Program-made: the position numbers and the translations under genes
Shown: one piece after another, positions 1-5,672 of the stretch
Position numbering within the stretch: position 1 is the stretch's first letter
Layout: the number at the start of each line of letters is the position of its first letter
Origin: Helicobacteraceae bacterium
GTDB taxonomy: Bacteria; Campylobacterota; Campylobacteria; Campylobacterales; Sulfurimonadaceae
Assembly: GCA_027068615.1 (NCBI GenBank)
Contig: JAMOQV010000129.1
Location: 1-6,411 of the forward strand
DNA: 6,411 nucleotides
Direction: 5' to 3'
The notes under the pieces: generated by a model
Databases searched by the model: none
What the model was told of the DNA's origin: nothing
Seen by the model: only the letters and a program-made list of their open reading frames with translations

Positions 1-122
1 GGGATGACCAAATCATAGATAATGCTACAATAAGAGCCGAGATAAATAGACTTAAAAAATCTCTACAAGAAGATATAATCTCAAATGTTCGTGGTATGGG
101 TTATATGGTGGAAAAAGTATAA
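1..122 (+). CDS. OmpR/PhoB-family response regulator, C-terminal end (partial)
   Basis: Only the last 39 codons are inside the window; the start and receiver domain lie to the left. The reading frame begins at base 3 and stops with TAA at 120-122. The visible peptide contains ATIRAEINRLKKSL, which matches the recognition helix of the winged-helix Trans_reg_C domain, followed by NVRGMGYMVEKV. The latter is the wing strand-turn that ends almost every OmpR/PhoB-type regulator (consensus VRGxGY). Such proteins are cytoplasmic DNA-binding partners of a sensor histidine kinase and bind tandem direct repeats about one helical turn apart. A repeat of exactly that kind lies about 300 bp downstream, ahead of the porin gene, so this regulator is a candidate controller of the acetate cluster; that link is inference. 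The end is normal, with no sign of truncation. The signal sensed cannot be told from this piece. Confidence 0.85.
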   Translation, partial: DDQIIDNATIRAEINRLKKSLQEDIISNVRGMGYMVEKV

Positions 123-123
123 G

Positions 124-303
124 GGAGGGTTTGGTATAACATCAACAGATAAAGTATCGGATGGTGGTGGAATAGATGCCGAAGATATAGAGGTAGTAAA
201 AGTACATATCTCCAAAATAAAAGAATGGATCTACTCAGATAAAATAACAACAGATGCGATAACACTTTTTTTGATAAATTATTATTTTGATTTTATCTCT
301 TGA
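124..303 (+). pseudogene. Decayed C-terminal fragment of a Nudix hydrolase
   Basis: One frame stays open from before the regulator's stop to TGA at 301-303 and gives a peptide of about 59 residues beginning GGFGITSTDKVSDGGGIDAE. The stretch KVSDGGGIDAEDIEVV, followed by a helix and then ITTDAITLFLINYYF, resembles the C-terminal part of ADP-ribose/UDP-sugar-type Nudix pyrophosphatases. In those, a segment like KVSxGGGIxxEdIEVV precedes the last helix. The Nudix box itself (GX5EX7REUXEEXGU) is absent. The join GITS-TDKVS also looks short of the expected strand (LYYAEV-like), so an internal deletion is likely as well. The frame has no start codon within the Nudix-like part. The only upstream ATG, at 85, lies out of frame inside the regulator gene and has no ribosome binding site. 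A recently truncated gene explains this better than a small functional one. The family assignment is from memory of the motif and is moderately secure. Confidence 0.6.
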
Positions 304-422
304 TAATTAAATTTCTTGCATAACCTAATTATTAAAATTTATTATACAAGTAAGTCAGATAAAGTGTTACAATTCTTCACATATTAAACTAAACTAAAAT
401 TTTAACATTAGAAATATCACTT

Positions 423-444
423 ATGCTATGTTCATGCTATGTTC
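423..444 (+). repeat. Perfect 11-bp tandem direct repeat, possible regulator site
   Basis: The unit ATGCTATGTTC occurs twice with no gap (423-433 and 434-444). The 11-bp period is one helical turn, the usual layout of half-sites for OmpR/PhoB-family regulators, and a gene for such a regulator ends at base 122. If the -10 box is TACTAT at 451-456, the repeat covers the -35 position, as expected for an activator that replaces a missing -35. The other reading is that each unit contains an extended -10 (TGCTATGTT), giving two staggered promoters. The repeat is certain; its function is inferred. Confidence 0.55.
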
Positions 445-479
445 CTTTTTTACTATATGGGTAATCCATTAAAAAGGAA
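442..479 (+). promoter_or_regulatory. Inverted repeat covering the porin ribosome binding site
   Basis: TTCCTTTTT (442-450) is the exact reverse complement of AAAAAGGAA (471-479). Inside it a second short stem, ATGG (457-460) with CCAT (466-469), closes a GTAAT loop. The right arm contains the AAGGA Shine-Dalgarno of the porin gene. On an mRNA starting at or before about 440, the fold would hide the ribosome binding site. If transcription starts near 463, it would not be in the RNA and could only act as a DNA site or be chance. Confidence 0.45.
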
Positions 480-480
480 G
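474..480 (+). promoter_or_regulatory. Shine-Dalgarno of the porin gene
   Basis: AAGGAAG ends 4 nt before the ATG at 485 (the AGGA core ends 6 nt before it), a normal distance. It fixes the start and is the part sequestered by the inverted repeat at 442-479. Confidence 0.8.
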
Positions 481-484
481 ATAT

Positions 485-1867
485 ATGAAAAAGTATATCG
501 CATTAAGTGTAGTAACATTTGGACTTATGAGTTCTGTAAATGTTTATGCTGATGCTGATGATATAAGCAGTATGTTTAGTGATGGTAAAGTGAGTGGTCA
601 GATTCGTGAGTTTAGTATCTCAAGAAGTGTTGATGATTCCCGTTTGTCAAAGCAGGACTATACAAGAAAAGCAAATGCTATCGGTGGTTACTTGAAGTTT
701 GAAACAGCAAACTACAATGGTTTTAGTTTAGGTAGTGCTTTTTACACTACAAATGGTTTTTTAAATGATTCTCCTAAAGATGACTATACACAAGTTGATC
801 CAACTTTACTTGGTAAAGATAATGACTCTTACTCATTACTTGGAGAAGCCTATTTACAGTATAAGTTAGACAATACAACTCTAAAGATAGGTCGTCAAAA
901 ACTAGCTACGCCTTTAGCAGGTGGAGATGATGCTAGAATGCTTCCTAACCTTTTTGAAGCTTATCTTTTAACAAATACAGATATTTCAAATACAACTTTA
1001 ATCTTAGCTCATGTAAACAAGTTTGCTCAGGGTACATTTGGTAGAGCTTATGGAGCAGGTGGTATTTTAGGTGTTACTTCTGGTTACTCAGCTGTAGATG
1101 CATCAAACAGAGTTGGTGAGTTTGTAAATATGGGTGAATATGCAGTAGGTACAAAAACAGATGGTGTAACAGTTGTTGGTGCATCTTATAAAAATGGTGC
1201 TTTTAAGGCTCAAGTTTGGGACTACTATGCACATGATATTTTAAATGCAATATATGCAGATGCAAACTTTTCATGGACTTGTCTGTTAAATGACAACATA
1301 AAACCTTTTGCATCTGCTCAGATAATCTCTCAAAATGATGTAGGGGATAAACTACTTAAAAACCTAGGTGGAACAGGGGAGATAAACTCTTTTTACTATG
1401 GTTTAAAACTTGGTGCTAAGTTAGAAAACCTTACAGCTTATCTAGCATACTCTAAAACTGATGAAAACTCAGCTACAGATACATCTTATGCAAATGCTAT
1501 AATATCTCCATGGGGTGGGATGCCAGCATATACTCAAGGTATGGTAACTAGACATATATTTTTAGCAGGAACAGAGGCTAAAAAGATAGCACTATCTTAT
1601 AACTTTAAAGATATGGGTGCTGATGTAAAGGTTGTAGCTTATCATGCAACTTATGAGATGGCAGATAACAACGGTTATACACAAGCAGATGCTAAAGAGA
1701 GTGGATTTGATATAATCTACAACACAGATTTTATGAAAAACTTACAACTTCGTTTCCGTGGAAACTTTGCTGATGACTTCTATGTAAAAACAACAGATGT
1801 AGATGTAACAAAAAATGGTTCAGTTTCTTGGGATGAGTATAGATTTATAGCTAATTATAGCTTCTAA
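485..1867 (+). CDS. OprD-family outer membrane porin
   Basis: The 460-residue product is a secreted beta-barrel protein. Residues 1-22 form a Sec signal peptide (MKK, hydrophobic core, then VYA before D23). The chain ends in YSF, the C-terminal aromatic signal read by the BAM assembly machinery. Alternating polar/hydrophobic strands run throughout. The stretch around residues 136-155 (GRQKLATPL, then DDARMLPN) and GLKLGAKLENLTAYLAYSK further on match OprD-type porins of Campylobacterota, and the length is usual for them. OprD-type porins pass small anionic or amphoteric solutes. Its place as first gene of an acetate uptake and activation cluster suggests that it admits acetate or other short carboxylates; the substrate itself cannot be read from the sequence. 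The start is fixed by the AAGGA site 6 nt upstream and by the signal peptide. The gap to the next gene is 16 nt with no terminator, so it probably shares its transcript. Confidence 0.88.
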   Translation: MKKYIALSVVTFGLMSSVNVYADADDISSMFSDGKVSGQIREFSISRSVDDSRLSKQDYTRKANAIGGYLKFETANYNGFSLGSAFYTTNGFLNDSPKDDYTQVDPTLLGKDNDSYSLLGEAYLQYKLDNTTLKIGRQKLATPLAGGDDARMLPNLFEAYLLTNTDISNTTLILAHVNKFAQGTFGRAYGAGGILGVTSGYSAVDASNRVGEFVNMGEYAVGTKTDGVTVVGASYKNGAFKAQVWDYYAHDILNAIYADANFSWTCLLNDNIKPFASAQIISQNDVGDKLLKNLGGTGEINSFYYGLKLGAKLENLTAYLAYSKTDENSATDTSYANAIISPWGGMPAYTQGMVTRHIFLAGTEAKKIALSYNFKDMGADVKVVAYHATYEMADNNGYTQADAKESGFDIIYNTDFMKNLQLRFRGNFADDFYVKTTDVDVTKNGSVSWDEYRFIANYSF

Positions 1868-1883
1868 ATAAAAGGAAAATGAT

Positions 1884-2198
1884 ATGCAAAAAGATATTAT
1901 TGAAAAGATTAAAGCAAATCCAGATTATCAAAAACTGGTAAAAACTAGAACTGGCTATGCCATAAAGATGTCTATAGCGATGTTAGTAGTGTACTTTACA
2001 TTTATACTAACTATCGCTTTTAACCCATCTGCACTTGCTATGCCACTTAGTGATGGTAGTGTTACAACCGTAGGCATCCCTATAGGGATAGCGATAATCG
2101 TTTTTGCATTTGTACTAACTGCTCTTTATACAAGAAGAGCGAACACAGAGTTTGATGACTTAGCAAACAAGATTAAAAAATCAGTAGGAGAAAACTAA
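1884..2198 (+). CDS. yjcH: DUF485 inner membrane protein, YjcH-like
   Basis: The 104-residue protein has the DUF485 layout: an N-terminal amphipathic stretch with NPDYQKLVKTR (12-22), a first membrane helix at about 26-48, a short loop with AMPLSDGSVTTVGIP, and a second helix at about 62-83. It ends with the conserved cytoplasmic RRANTEFDDL (84-93). The length is that of E. coli YjcH, which is encoded in acs-yjcH-actP. Proteins of this family are almost always encoded directly before an SSS-family carboxylate symporter, as here (1-nt gap to actP), and are thought to assist it; the biochemical role is not established. The start follows AAAGGAAAA with good spacing. Two strong inverted repeats lie within the gene (1976-2018 and 2076-2089). 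Confidence 0.93.
   Translation: MQKDIIEKIKANPDYQKLVKTRTGYAIKMSIAMLVVYFTFILTIAFNPSALAMPLSDGSVTTVGIPIGIAIIVFAFVLTALYTRRANTEFDDLANKIKKSVGEN
1976..2018 (+). repeat. Long inverted repeat inside yjcH
   Basis: AGCGATGTTAGTA (1976-1988) pairs with TACTAACTATCGCT (2005-2018), giving 13 base pairs with a single bulged T at 2012. The 16-nt loop contains a further TGTA/TACA stem (1990-1993 with 1997-2000). The arms encode part of the first membrane helix (IAMLVV to LTIAF), so this could be chance, but the stem is long for random sequence. It is not a terminator, as no clean T-run follows the right arm. Confidence 0.55.
2076..2089. repeat. Perfect 14-bp palindrome inside yjcH
   Basis: ATCCCTATAGGGAT reads the same on both strands. 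It encodes the IPIGI turn that begins the second membrane helix. It is richer in GC than its surroundings. Role, if any, is unknown. Confidence 0.6.
2186..2190 (+). promoter_or_regulatory. Shine-Dalgarno of actP within yjcH
   Basis: AGGAG lies 9 nt before the ATG at 2200, inside the last codons of yjcH. It fixes the actP start and indicates coupled translation of the two genes. Confidence 0.75.
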
Positions 2199-2199
2199 G

Positions 2200-3864
2200 A
2201 TGAATAGAGCTTTTTTATTTTTAATCCTTGGTTCATTGGCAGTTTTTGCTAGTGGTACTATAGATGGCGAAATCGTAAAACAAGAACTTAATGTATCTGC
2301 GATTGTAATGTTTATTGTTTTTGTTAGTGCTACACTCGGTATCACTTATTGGGCTGCAAAGCGTACAAAAAGTGCAAAAGATTTTTATACTGCTGGTGGT
2401 GGCATCACAGGTTTTCAAAATGGTATGGCGATAGCAGGGGATTATATGTCAGCTGCATCATTTCTTGGTATATCTGGTTTAGTTTACCTAAAAGGTTATG
2501 ATGGGCTTATATACTCCATAGGTTTTTTAGTTGGTTGGCCAATTATACTTTTTCTTATCGCTGAGCCTTTAAGAAACTTAGGTAAATATACTTTTGCAGA
2601 TGTTGCATCGTATAGACTTCGTCAAACTCCTATCCGTACACTAGCTGCTGCTGGTTCTATAGCAACTGTTATACTCTACCTTATAGCTCAGATGGTTGGT
2701 GCTGGTAAACTTATACAACTTTTGTTTGGTCTTGATTATGAAGTGGCTGTTATATTGGTTGGTATGCTTATGATCCTTTATGTAACATTTGGTGGTATGC
2801 TTGCTACTACTTGGGTTCAGATTATAAAAGCATTTTTACTTCTTTCAGGAGCTACATTTATGGCAATATCTGTTATGGCTCATTATGATTTTAGTTTTAA
2901 CTCTTTGTTCTCTCATGCTGCTGAGATGAGAGGTATAGAGGTGATGAGTCCAGGTGGACTTGTAAGTGACCCAATCTCTGCTATATCCTTAGCCATAGCA
3001 CTTATGTTTGGTACAGCTGGTTTACCTCATATACTTATGAGATTTTTTACAGTAGGTGATGCTAAAGAGGCTCGTAAATCAGTTCTTTATGCTACTGGTT
3101 TTATAGGGTATTTTTATATTTTAACTTTTATTATTGGTTTTGGGGCTATAGTTATGGTTTACACAAATCCAGAATATTTAGATGTAGCTAAACAAGCCGT
3201 AAGTGGTGGTTACCCAATTCTTGGTGGTAAAAATATGGCAGCAATTCACTTAAGTCATGCTGTTGGTGGGGATTTCTTCCTTGGATTTATCTCAGCTGTT
3301 GCATTTGCTACTATCTTAGCTGTTGTTTCTGGTCTTACACTAGCTGGTGCTTCTGCAATTAGCCACGACCTTTATGCTTCGGTATTTAAAAAAGGTAAAG
3401 CTGATGGAGCAAGTGAGATGAAAGTAAGTAAAATGGCTACTGTAGCACTTGGGATTATCGCTATATTTATGGGTATAGCATTTGAGCAACAAAACATTGC
3501 ATTTGTTGTTGGTCTTGCTTTTGCTATAGCCGCATCTGCTAATTTCCCTATACTTATGCTTTCAATGTACTGGAGAAAACTTACAACTCGTGGTGCAGTT
3601 ATAGGTGGAAGTTTAGGTCTTGCAACTGCTGTTATGCTAGTTATCTTAGGTCCTATCGTATGGGTGGACATACTAGGAAATGCAGAAGCAATTTTCCCTT
3701 ATAAATACCCAGCACTGTTTTCTGTAATAGTTTCATTTGCATCTATTTGGTTCTTTAGTGTAACTGATAATTCTGATGAAGCAAAAGCTGAACAAGAGAT
3801 GTTTGATGCTCAGTATGTAAGAGCTCAAACTGGTATAGGTGCTGAGGGTGCATCGGAGCATTAA
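2200..3864 (+). CDS. actP: Cation/acetate symporter ActP (SSS family)
   Basis: This 554-residue inner membrane protein takes up acetate and related short carboxylates together with a cation (sodium:solute symporter family). E. coli ActP is about 549 residues. Conserved ActP blocks are plain: YTAGGGITGFQNG (63-75) and AIAGDYMSAASFLGISGLVY (77-96), DGLIYSIGFLVGWPIILFLI (101-120), YTFADVASYRL (130-140), LYLIAQMVGAGKLIQLLFGL (159-178), GGMLATTWVQIIKA (198-211) and the SSS signature region GTAGLPHILMRFF (271-283). The segment SAVAFATILAVVSG (365-378) matches the helix that supplies sodium-site serines in this family. Residues 1-19 look like the extra N-terminal signal helix found in ActP proteins, followed by about 13 membrane helices. 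The hydrophilic C-terminus ends near YVRAQTGIGAEG. It is intact, 1 nt after yjcH and 2 nt before the next gene, as part of the acetate operon. Confidence 0.95.
   Translation: MNRAFLFLILGSLAVFASGTIDGEIVKQELNVSAIVMFIVFVSATLGITYWAAKRTKSAKDFYTAGGGITGFQNGMAIAGDYMSAASFLGISGLVYLKGYDGLIYSIGFLVGWPIILFLIAEPLRNLGKYTFADVASYRLRQTPIRTLAAAGSIATVILYLIAQMVGAGKLIQLLFGLDYEVAVILVGMLMILYVTFGGMLATTWVQIIKAFLLLSGATFMAISVMAHYDFSFNSLFSHAAEMRGIEVMSPGGLVSDPISAISLAIALMFGTAGLPHILMRFFTVGDAKEARKSVLYATGFIGYFYILTFIIGFGAIVMVYTNPEYLDVAKQAVSGGYPILGGKNMAAIHLSHAVGGDFFLGFISAVAFATILAVVSGLTLAGASAISHDLYASVFKKGKADGASEMKVSKMATVALGIIAIFMGIAFEQQNIAFVVGLAFAIAASANFPILMLSMYWRKLTTRGAVIGGSLGLATAVMLVILGPIVWVDILGNAEAIFPYKYPALFSVIVSFASIWFFSVTDNSDEAKAEQEMFDAQYVRAQTGIGAEGASEH
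3855..3858 (+). promoter_or_regulatory. Shine-Dalgarno of the DUF294 gene within actP
   Basis: GGAG lies 8 nt before the ATG at 3867, inside the last actP codons. It supports that start and suggests coupling. Confidence 0.65.
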
Positions 3865-3866
3865 AG

Positions 3867-5672
3867 ATGAGTATCTTAGACCAAAGAAAACTTATCGAGT
3901 CTATCCATCCATTTGATCTATTGGATGGGGTAGAGTTAGATAACTTGATGGGTAAGATAGATATAGCGTATTATGTAAAAGATACGCTACTCATCTCTAA
4001 AGATTTAGTATCTATCGCTTTTTATATAATCATAAAAGGTTCTGTAACAGAGTATATAGATGATGAGGTTCATAATGTTTACTCATCTGGAGATAGTTTT
4101 GATGCAGATGCTTTGATATACTCAAAAACAGATTCTAAGTTTGTAGTAGATGAAGATCTAATCTGCTATGAGATAAAAAGAGATGATTTTTTACTACTGA
4201 TGCAAAATAAAAAGATACAAAGTTATTTTTTACAAGACTTTGTATCTCGCCATCAAAACTTAAAACATCATGACACTCAAAGTGAACTTACACCTTTTTT
4301 AATGGCTAAAGTAAAAGATATATATCTACATAAAATCTGTTTAGTAGATGAGAGTGAAACTATACTTTACTCTTTACAAAAGCAACAAAAGCTAAAAGCA
4401 AAAGTGATTATTGTTAAAAAAGAGAACTCTTATGAGATAGTAACGGATACAGATTTAAAAGAAAAAGTGCTACTTCAAAGTTTAAGTGTAGAGGAAAAAA
4501 TCTCAAAGATTTCAACTTCTGGTATAATTTCCATAGATATAAATGACTTTTTGTTTAATGCTTTGCTTGTTATGACACACAATGCTATAAAAAGGATTGT
4601 AGTAACTAAAAACAATAATATTATAGGTGTTTTAGAACAGCTAGACCTGTTGTCTTACTTTGCAAATCACTCGCATCTTATATCTGTTCAGATAGAAAAA
4701 GCTATAGATGTAGATGATTTAAAGTTTATTCAAGATGATTTGTCAAATCTTATAACTATACTTAAAACTAAAGGTGTAAAAACAAGATATATAACCAAGC
4801 TAGTTTCAACTTTAAATATGAAAATATATAAAAAACTTTTTGAAATGGTTGTGGATAAATCTTTACAAGATAGTTGTTGTTTGATTGTTATGGGTAGTGA
4901 GGGTAGAAGTGAACAGATCATAAAAACAGACCAAGATAATGCACTTATAGTAAAAGATGGTGTTGATGCCGAACTCTTTAAAAAACCAATGCTAGAGCTA
5001 AATAGTCATCTTTTAGAGTTAGGTTTTCCAAAGTGTGATGGTAATGTGATGGTTTCAAATGAGTTTTGGCGAAGAGATGTAAGTGGATATAAAACACTTA
5101 TAAAATCTTTGTTAAGCTCTATGGATGAAAATAAATTGCAAATACTTAGCATCTTACTAGATGCTAAGTGTGTAGCAGGAGATGAAAGTTTGTTAGTGGA
5201 GTTAAACGATTATCTGCATCAAAGTTTTTATGCTAGGGATGATGTTTTGGCACATATGGCAAAAGCAGTTTTAAACTTTCAAACACCACTCTCTATGTTT
5301 AGCTCATTTATAACAGATAAATCTTATAGTAACAAGTTAGACATAAAAAAAGGTGGCATCTTTGCTTTGGTTCACGGTATAAGAGTGCTGTCTTTAGAAA
5401 ACAAAATAGTGCTAACAAACACAGTAGATAGGATTAAAGAGTTAAACAACAAAGGTGTTATAGACAAAAACTTTGCTACAGAACTTATAGAGAGTTTTGA
5501 TACTTTAAGTGCCATCCGTTTAGAAGCACAAAGTATAGATAAAGATGAAAACTATGTAAATCCTCAAAAATTAGAAAAAAATCAAAGGGATTTACTAAAA
5601 GACAGTTTTAAGATTGTCAATAAATTTAAAAAATTTATGAGTTTTCATTTTCATTTAAATATGGTTGTATAA
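3867..5672 (+). CDS. cNMP-like / CBS-pair / DUF294 nucleotidyltransferase-like signalling protein
   Basis: The 601-residue cytoplasmic protein has no membrane helix or signal peptide. Domain order: a cyclic-nucleotide-binding-like barrel at about 10-125 (IIIKGSVTEYIDDE, then SSGDSFDADALI, 73-84); a CBS pair at about 149-270 (VIIVKK...IVTDTDLKEK and AIKRIVVTKNNNIIGVLEQL); and a DUF294 nucleotidyltransferase-like domain. The last has GSEGRSEQ (343-350), then TDQDNALIV with D355 and D357 as the likely metal pair, followed by the all-helical DUF294_C part with DIKKGGIFALVHGIRVLSL (492-510). This is the fold of GlnD/PII uridylyltransferase, and the motif is intact, so nucleotidyl transfer is possible. 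No substrate is known for the family to my knowledge. The cNMP domain lacks the Arg of the phosphate-binding cassette, so true cAMP binding is doubtful. Set between actP and acs and abutting the exonuclease gene, it probably regulates acetate use, perhaps by sensing adenylates through the CBS pair (inference). Two perfect hairpins lie within the gene. Confidence 0.88.
   Translation: MSILDQRKLIESIHPFDLLDGVELDNLMGKIDIAYYVKDTLLISKDLVSIAFYIIIKGSVTEYIDDEVHNVYSSGDSFDADALIYSKTDSKFVVDEDLICYEIKRDDFLLLMQNKKIQSYFLQDFVSRHQNLKHHDTQSELTPFLMAKVKDIYLHKICLVDESETILYSLQKQQKLKAKVIIVKKENSYEIVTDTDLKEKVLLQSLSVEEKISKISTSGIISIDINDFLFNALLVMTHNAIKRIVVTKNNNIIGVLEQLDLLSYFANHSHLISVQIEKAIDVDDLKFIQDDLSNLITILKTKGVKTRYITKLVSTLNMKIYKKLFEMVVDKSLQDSCCLIVMGSEGRSEQIIKTDQDNALIVKDGVDAELFKKPMLELNSHLLELGFPKCDGNVMVSNEFWRRDVSGYKTLIKSLLSSMDENKLQILSILLDAKCVAGDESLLVELNDYLHQSFYARDDVLAHMAKAVLNFQTPLSMFSSFITDKSYSNKLDIKKGGIFALVHGIRVLSLENKIVLTNTVDRIKELNNKGVIDKNFATELIESFDTLSAIRLEAQSIDKDENYVNPQKLEKNQRDLLKDSFKIVNKFKKFMSFHFHLNMVV
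4213..4247 (+). repeat. Perfect 11-bp inverted repeat inside the DUF294 gene
   Basis: AGATACAAAGT (4213-4223) is the exact reverse complement of ACTTTGTATCT (4237-4247), with a 13-nt loop. It encodes residues in the linker helix after the cNMP-like domain (KIQSYFLQDFVS). No T-run follows, so it is not a classical terminator. Confidence 0.6.
5144..5169 (+). repeat. Perfect 10-bp inverted repeat inside the DUF294 gene
   Basis: ACTTAGCATC (5144-5153) pairs exactly with GATGCTAAGT (5160-5169) around a 6-nt loop. One U-G and one A-U pair can extend it outward to 12 pairs. It encodes LSILLDAK in the C-terminal helical domain. The short loop makes it the tightest hairpin in the window. No U-tract follows. 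Confidence 0.6.

Larger units (their letters stand above)
304..484 (+). promoter_or_regulatory. Intergenic control region of the porin/acetate operon
   Basis: These 181 bp are non-coding and very AT-rich. This is the only sizeable gap in the window, so the operon promoter is probably here. No clear TTGACA -35 box is visible. Possible -10 boxes are TACTAT (451-456) and two copies of an extended -10-like TGCTATGTT (424-432 and 435-443) that lie within the tandem repeat. A weaker pair is TTGCAT (316-321) with TATTAT (340-345), 18 bp apart. Campylobacterota sigma-70 promoters usually lack a good -35, so the -10 alone cannot settle the transcription start. A short palindrome TAAAATTTTA lies at 395-404. 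I see no sigma-54 site, terminator or tRNA here. Confidence 0.6.

Noticed and set aside
85..303. Open frame from ATG 85 as a real 72-residue protein
   Set aside because: The first dozen codons read the regulator gene out of frame, there is no ribosome binding site, and only the later part shows family resemblance; treated as a Nudix remnant.
306..320. Possible sigma-54 promoter at TTGCA (316-320)
   Set aside because: The required GG about 10 bp before the GC is missing.
301..345. AT-only inverted repeat TAAATTT/AAATTTA as a terminator for the regulator gene
   Set aside because: Seven A/T pairs with a loop of more than 20 nt make too weak a stem, and no T-run follows.
2233..2418. Minus-strand open frame opposite actP
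   Set aside because: It is antisense to conserved ActP coding sequence, has a low-complexity product and no recognisable family; a shadow frame.
3372..3671. Minus-strand 99-codon open frame opposite actP
   Set aside because: It lies wholly antisense to a conserved membrane region, and its Ala/Ile/Pro-rich product looks like the reverse of hydrophobic helices.
3964..3989. 8-bp inverted repeat TAGCGTAT/ATACGCTA near the start of the DUF294 gene
   Set aside because: Stems of this length are expected several times by chance in a window of this size and composition.
4730..4921. Minus-strand open frame opposite the DUF294 gene
   Set aside because: Short, antisense to conserved coding sequence, with no family resemblance.
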